DNA from: Stereocaulon alpinum
Taxonomy: Eukaryota; Ascomycota; Lecanoromycetes; Lecanorales; Stereocaulaceae
Direction: 5' to 3'
Length of the DNA stretch: 64,000 nt
Assembly (NCBI GenBank): GCA_018257865.1
Contig: JAEUBA010000046.1
Span: 182,756-246,755 of the forward strand
The position numbers and the translations under genes are program-made. The notes under the pieces are model-generated. The model made no database searches and was not told where the DNA came from. It saw only the letters and a list, made by a program, of their open reading frames with translations. Below are positions 59,177-64,000 of the stretch, piece by piece (the first letter of the stretch is position 1; each line of letters opens with the position of its first letter).

Positions 59177-60450
59177 CTTATCGCGATTAGGATAATTTAA
59201 GCTTATATAGCTTAGCTTCCTATAGTAATAGTAGATAAGCTTAGTTACTAAATTTAAATTAATCTTCCGCTTTAGACTCCTTAAATAAGATTTATTTCGC
59301 GCTAACTATAAGCTATTAACCCTTAGGCCTAGCCTATTAGGCTTAGAAATCTATTATTTTAATAGGCGGCTCCCTTATAACTTAGAGGCCCTATAATTAG
59401 ATAATTTCCTATAAGTACTTAAGCTACTACCTCTATAATACTTACGCCTTATAGTATTCTCTTATATAATAGCTTAGGTAATAATATTATCCCTATTATT
59501 AGATACCTTACCTATACTTAAGATTTTATTCTTTAGCTCCGGTCTTAGCTTAGCTAGGAAGAGGTTAGCTTTAAGCTTTAAGGCTATAAGTAGTAGGTTA
59601 GCTTCTAACTCCTCTAAGTAGGCCTTAAATATAGTAACTTTTTAGTTAGAATATTACTTTACCTCCTTAAACCTTTTATAGGTAAGGAGACGGTAGTTAA
59701 TAGGATCTATAACTAAATTATATAGGAATTACTTAAAGAATTTAAATATTATATTATCCTATCTATAGTCCTTTAGGTAGGTATTCTACTAAAAATTTAG
59801 GTTATCTTTTAGGGCGTCTATATAGTAGACTATCCTAAATAGTTTAATAGTAAAGTACTCTAGACTCTTAAGAAACTTCTTCTCTAAGTTAATAAACTAG
59901 CGTAGGTATTTACCCTTACTAATTCCCTTATAGGGTTATATATTCTTAGGCTGAAAGCTTTTTAATACTAGGGGTCTTTAGAGTCTAATAGGTAGGTTTA
60001 TAGGCGCGCTAAAGGCGGGCGTTATAAGACGTAAAAAAATCCTTTAGCTAGTAATATTAACTAATTATACTAATATAGTAGTAGTAGGATATTATTCCTC
60101 CTCTTAAACTATCTCTATAGGTATTCTAATAGTACTCTATAACCTTTAGGTATTAAACTATATTATTTTTAGCTTCTAATACTAATAATTCGCGTAGTTA
60201 CTTTAGGCGGTAATTCGTCGCTTAGGCTTCTTATAAGCGTTACTTAAGATTAGTATTATCTAAATTAGAGATATTTAGTTAAGACTCTCTATTAGTCTTA
60301 TAGCTCTCTATAAGATTATTATTATTATTAATATTATTAGGTTCTTCGGCGTTAGTAACGGTTATAGTAGTATAACTATATATCTAACCTAATATTATAG
60401 TAACTCTAGGTCTCTCCCTTAAAAAGGTAGAGAAATTAAAATTATAAAGG
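59177..60450 (-). pseudogene. Ty3/Gypsy-type gag fragment, RIP-mutated
   Basis: The minus strand encodes a gag-like helical domain (ELEANLLLIALKLKANLFLA, then KLRPELKNKIL) ending in a CCHC zinc knuckle at about 59190-59240 whose Cys and His codons read Tyr. This is continuous with the protease piece at 52598-53183 when the Copia element is removed. The far boundary near 60450 is approximate. Confidence 0.65.
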
Positions 60451-62389
60451 CTAGCGACGCCGGCTCTAAGCTAGTATATTAAGGTATAAGAGACGTAAAG
60501 TTACTAGATTTAGGTATTAAGTAATAGATATAATTATATTACTTAGTAGTAGAGTAGTAGCAGAACTAATTTCTAAAGATCCCTAAAATACGGGGGAGTC
60601 CTAGGTAGTAATACTATTACTAAGCCCCTAGACCCTAATTAATATTATTACGTTAGCGTAGCTATAACGCGTATACGCTTAAGGGTTAATAATACTTAAT
60701 ACTTAAGATAATAAAGTATAGAAATAGCTTATTAAGTCTATTCTATATTAGTATACCTATTAGATATTTCTAAGTTAGTATTAATCTTTCTTAAGCTAGA
60801 AAAATATTACTACTAGATATAGCTTAATAGTACTTAACTATTAAAGCTTAATAAGCTATAGATATTTAAGTTAGGTTTTATATTATCTAAGTAGTATCTA
60901 ACTTAGGGTTTACCCTATTTAAGTATTATCTAACTTAGTTCTACCTTATCTAAGTTAGATACATATTTAGCTAGACGTTTCTTAATAACTCCCCTTATAA
61001 TTTACGCTATTATTTTAGTAAAGTATCGCTATAAAGGCTTAATATCTAACGAATTTACTCCTTATCTTCCCCGTTAGACTTTATATACGACTCTATAAGT
61101 TTAATAACCTCTCTACTCCTTAGCTTATTAAAGTACCCGAATATTAATAATATATAAGAGCCGTAGACTTAATACTAAAGTAAGTAAATATTATATATAT
61201 AAGACGCTATATAGCCTACTAATATAATAAAGCTATAATTAAATATACTAAAGAGCGAATTAATACTGCTGCGGTAATTAAAATTATAGGTTAGTTCTTT
61301 ATATTAGAGGTTTTCCTTAAGACTAAAGCCTTAGCTTTAAATACTATAAAGGTAGTTAATAGTAGCGTTTCCTCCGCTCTATTAACCTAGATATATCTAT
61401 AGTATTATCTCTCCTCCTTTTATAATATTATACTTAGGTTTATAGCGTTACCTAAAAAGGATTTAGTAGGAATTTAGCGTAGATTCGTTACGCTGCCTTA
61501 GTATTAATTATTAGGAATTTAGGGTAATATACTATATTATATTAATCCTAGTTAATAAAACTATTAATATAGAATATCTCTTTTCCTCTAACTATTCTTA
61601 GTACTAGATAAGTACTTCGCTCGATATCTAGTAGTCTATAGAAGCGGTAAGTACCTATTATTTAAGGATTAAGTATAAGTAATACCTATACCTTTTTAAC
61701 TTTAACTATTCTATAGTACTCTTATACCTACCTTAGATATTAATAATTAAAGACTTCTATAAAGGTAGCTTAGATATAACTAAGTTATTACTTAAAGTCC
61801 TTATTATTAAGATTCTTTACCTTTATAATAACTAAGACCTAGCTAACTAACTTTCCCTCCTATATAGTTTCTAAGTTTTAACTCTTATAGTCTTATTCTT
61901 AGACCTATACGTAATCTCTATACTAAGTTAAATACTACGAATATTTATAAGGTCTATAGACTACTAAATCTTTATAGAGATATCCTAAATTAGAGGAGTC
62001 CTCTCCTATAGTCTTCTAATATATAAGGTCTAAATAGATATAGACTAGGTAGCTCTTAACCTAGCTATAGTCTACCTCCCTTCTATTAATATCTAAGTTT
62101 AAGGTTATACTACTATAGCTTAGTATTTTCGCTTAGTACGCCTTAAAAAACGTAGCTAGGCTTTAGAGAAACTTAGCTATATTTAGCTATTTAGCTATAT
62201 CTCTCGCCGTTCGCTAGTAACGACTATTATATTTATATAGGTATTTTAGTATATAGCGCTCTTCTATATCTATTCGCTATCTTAATTAGTATAGATTTAG
62301 GAGGACCTTAGTCTTTATACTTTTCTTATCTTCTTATTTTCTCTTTTAATAAAGTAATATAGGCTCTATCTCTTTAAAAGTTTAAGGTA
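60451..62389. other. RIP-mutated repeat, not identified
   Basis: A+T-rich, with no motif I could recognise on either strand. It may contain the 5' part of the Gypsy element and the LINE leader, but no LTR was found. Confidence 0.35.
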
Positions 62390-64000
62390 AGAAATATGAT
62401 AGCGACGATAACAAGTATAACGGGCGAGCAGGCCTACTAGGCTAGACGAGCGATTATACTAGGTTACGAACCTAGTAAAATAATATAAGATAGGGGGGGA
62501 GGAGAGAAGGGAGGTATTAGTAGTAAAGGTAGATAAGGAACGCGTCCTAATATAATAATAAGGTAATAGTAATAATAGTAGAAACCTACTAAAAGTCTAT
62601 AGGGCCCTTAAGGTAGGGAAAGAATTAAAGAAAGAATATAGTATATAAAGGCTATAGAATAGGCGCTACTAAAGTTTATAGAGAAGGTTTAGGGGATACT
62701 ATAGGTAAATATAAATAAGACCGTATAGGGCTTCTTCTAGAATATAGTAGAAAGGATTATAGAGTATATATAGGAGAATACCGCTAAAAAATACGCTATA
62801 AAGGAGTACCGCAGCTAACTAATATATAAAGACTACTTAACTAAAAGGGTAAATAATAGCTAGGCGGATATAGCCTATATAGCTTAAAGGGGCTAAAATA
62901 CTATCTACCTAGCTATACCTAAGGTAGAAGATATTAAGAAAGCGAAGTAGGTAACAGTTAGGATTAATAATACTAGCGAAAAGATATAGATAGCTATAGT
63001 AACTCTTCCCTAACTAGTATAAATATTTAGGGGAGTAGGGGGAGTAGCTAGGGAGATTATTATAGTAAGGAGGATTATAGGGGGGGATATTATTCTCTAG
63101 ATAGCCTTAGTAAAGGCTAGGGAGGAATTAGAGAAGGATAATAAGTAGGTAAGGAGACTCTATAAGTTAGCGAAAGTCCTTTAGAAGATAGTAATAGTAG
63201 CGATCTATAGAGTAGAAAAGATAATAGATATAAAGGACTAATAGGGGATCTTTAAAACCTTAAGGAAAGATAATAGAAAGCTCTACTTAGAGTTAGAGAT
63301 AATAAAAGCTAAATAGCCTATATTTATATTAAAGCTAGATATACTTAGAAGGGAGAAGAGATTCTCTATACTAATAATTAAGGTCTTAAGCCTAGAGGCG
63401 GCGAACTAGCTTATTATAAAGGGGATAGTAGTAGAGAATAGCCTCCTCTTCTATAATTACTAAGAGAGAGAAGCTGCCCCTAAGTAATACTTTAACTACT
63501 ATAGGTATAAATATATTACTAAGGCGTATAAATACCCTACCCGCTATAGGATATACGCCTAAAACTATATAACTAATAATTATATAGAAAGAGCTGGCAG
63601 CAAGCCTAAGTATATAGTATATAAGAGGGAGTACTTAGTATAGAGTAAAACCTACTTAATCTAATAGAAGGAGAATACTAAGGCTAGGTAGAGAATTAAG
63701 TATAAGCTAAAATACTTTAAAGAGACCTTAAAGTAATACTTAGTAAGGCCTATACTAGCGATACTAAAAAGGATTAGCTTAGAAGGGTAGCGTAAAGTAA
63801 TCTCTAAAGGGAAGAGGAAGGCCTTAAAGGATATAATAGATAAGCCTTAGAAAGGAACTAAGGAGGTAGTAAAGAAAGGATAACTAATAACCCTCTCTAA
63901 AGTAGAATAAGGGTAACGGCCCCTATCTATAGAGAGGATTAGTCTAATAAATACCCTTAAGTAGACTTTAGGAGTAGTAAAGACTACTAAGACTACCTAA
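62390..64000 (+). pseudogene. ORF1 of a Tad-like LINE, RIP-mutated and cut by the window end
   Basis: The plus strand gives long Lys/Glu-rich helical stretches with RIP stops from an ATG near 62397, ending in three closely spaced zinc knuckle-like units (63497-63580), where Cys and His codons read Tyr. This layout of coiled coil then knuckles is typical of fungal Tad1-type LINE ORF1. The reverse transcriptase would lie beyond 64000. Confidence 0.65.

Larger units (their letters stand above)
43155..64000. repeat. RIP-mutated retrotransposon block, A+T-rich
   Basis: CpA and TpG are almost absent while TpA is in large excess on both strands, and all recognisable element ORFs are broken by TAA/TAG where CAA/CAG would be expected. 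That is the pattern left by RIP (C-to-T at CpA). No intact ORF of useful length occurs. The block contains several distinct retroelements listed separately. Confidence 0.95.

Overview
The window is nuclear DNA of a filamentous ascomycete (Pezizomycotina). The evidence is short GT-AG introns of about 47-132 bp, fungal-type gene models, and a large retrotransposon block almost stripped of CpA/TpG, as expected of RIP (repeat-induced point mutation). A dothideomycete-like host is my guess, but nothing here proves the class.

The first 42.3 kb is a gene-dense euchromatic segment with fifteen gene models plus a possible partial 3' end at the left edge. In order: a mitochondrial-type two-helix membrane protein (-); PDX1, the E3-binding protein of pyruvate dehydrogenase (+); Cdh1/Fizzy-related APC/C activator (-); M18 aspartyl aminopeptidase (+); a PHO13-type HAD phosphatase (-); the AAA-ATPase/bromodomain chromatin factor Yta7/ATAD2 (-); a patatin/DUF3336 lipase (+); DNA primase large subunit PRI2 (-); a C2H2 zinc-finger regulator (-); a carboxymuconolactone decarboxylase-like protein (-); Ap4A phosphorylase (+); an MFS transporter (-); the ERAD E3 ligase HRD1 (+); an RGS-LOV blue-light photoreceptor (+); and a DUF3431 type II membrane protein (+). 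Most are housekeeping or regulatory genes with no operon-like relation. Several pairs are divergent and share short promoters. I worked out exon joins by hand from splice motifs and phase. Every stated join keeps the reading frame.

From about 43.15 kb to the right end the DNA is A+T-rich, RIP-mutated repeat sequence with no intact gene. I can resolve a complete Copia-type element with 158-159-bp LTRs (45683-52597), and a second Copia element with 132-bp LTRs and a perfect 5-bp target duplication (53184-59171). The second is inserted between the gag zinc knuckle and the protease of an older Ty3/Gypsy element. There is also a truncated relative of the first element (about 43353-44220) and the ORF1 of a Tad-like LINE running off the window end. 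All LTR elements read on the minus strand; the LINE reads on plus. Both Copia elements carry a primer-binding site matching the anticodon arm of initiator tRNA-Met (half-tRNA priming, as in Drosophila copia).

The most notable observations are two. The C2H2 regulator is interrupted by one in-frame TGA followed by CAA TTA, the CAR-YYA readthrough context, with a well-formed 132-residue extension behind it. The second is the RGS-LOV photoreceptor, whose first intron hides a 10-C run that mimics a frameshift.
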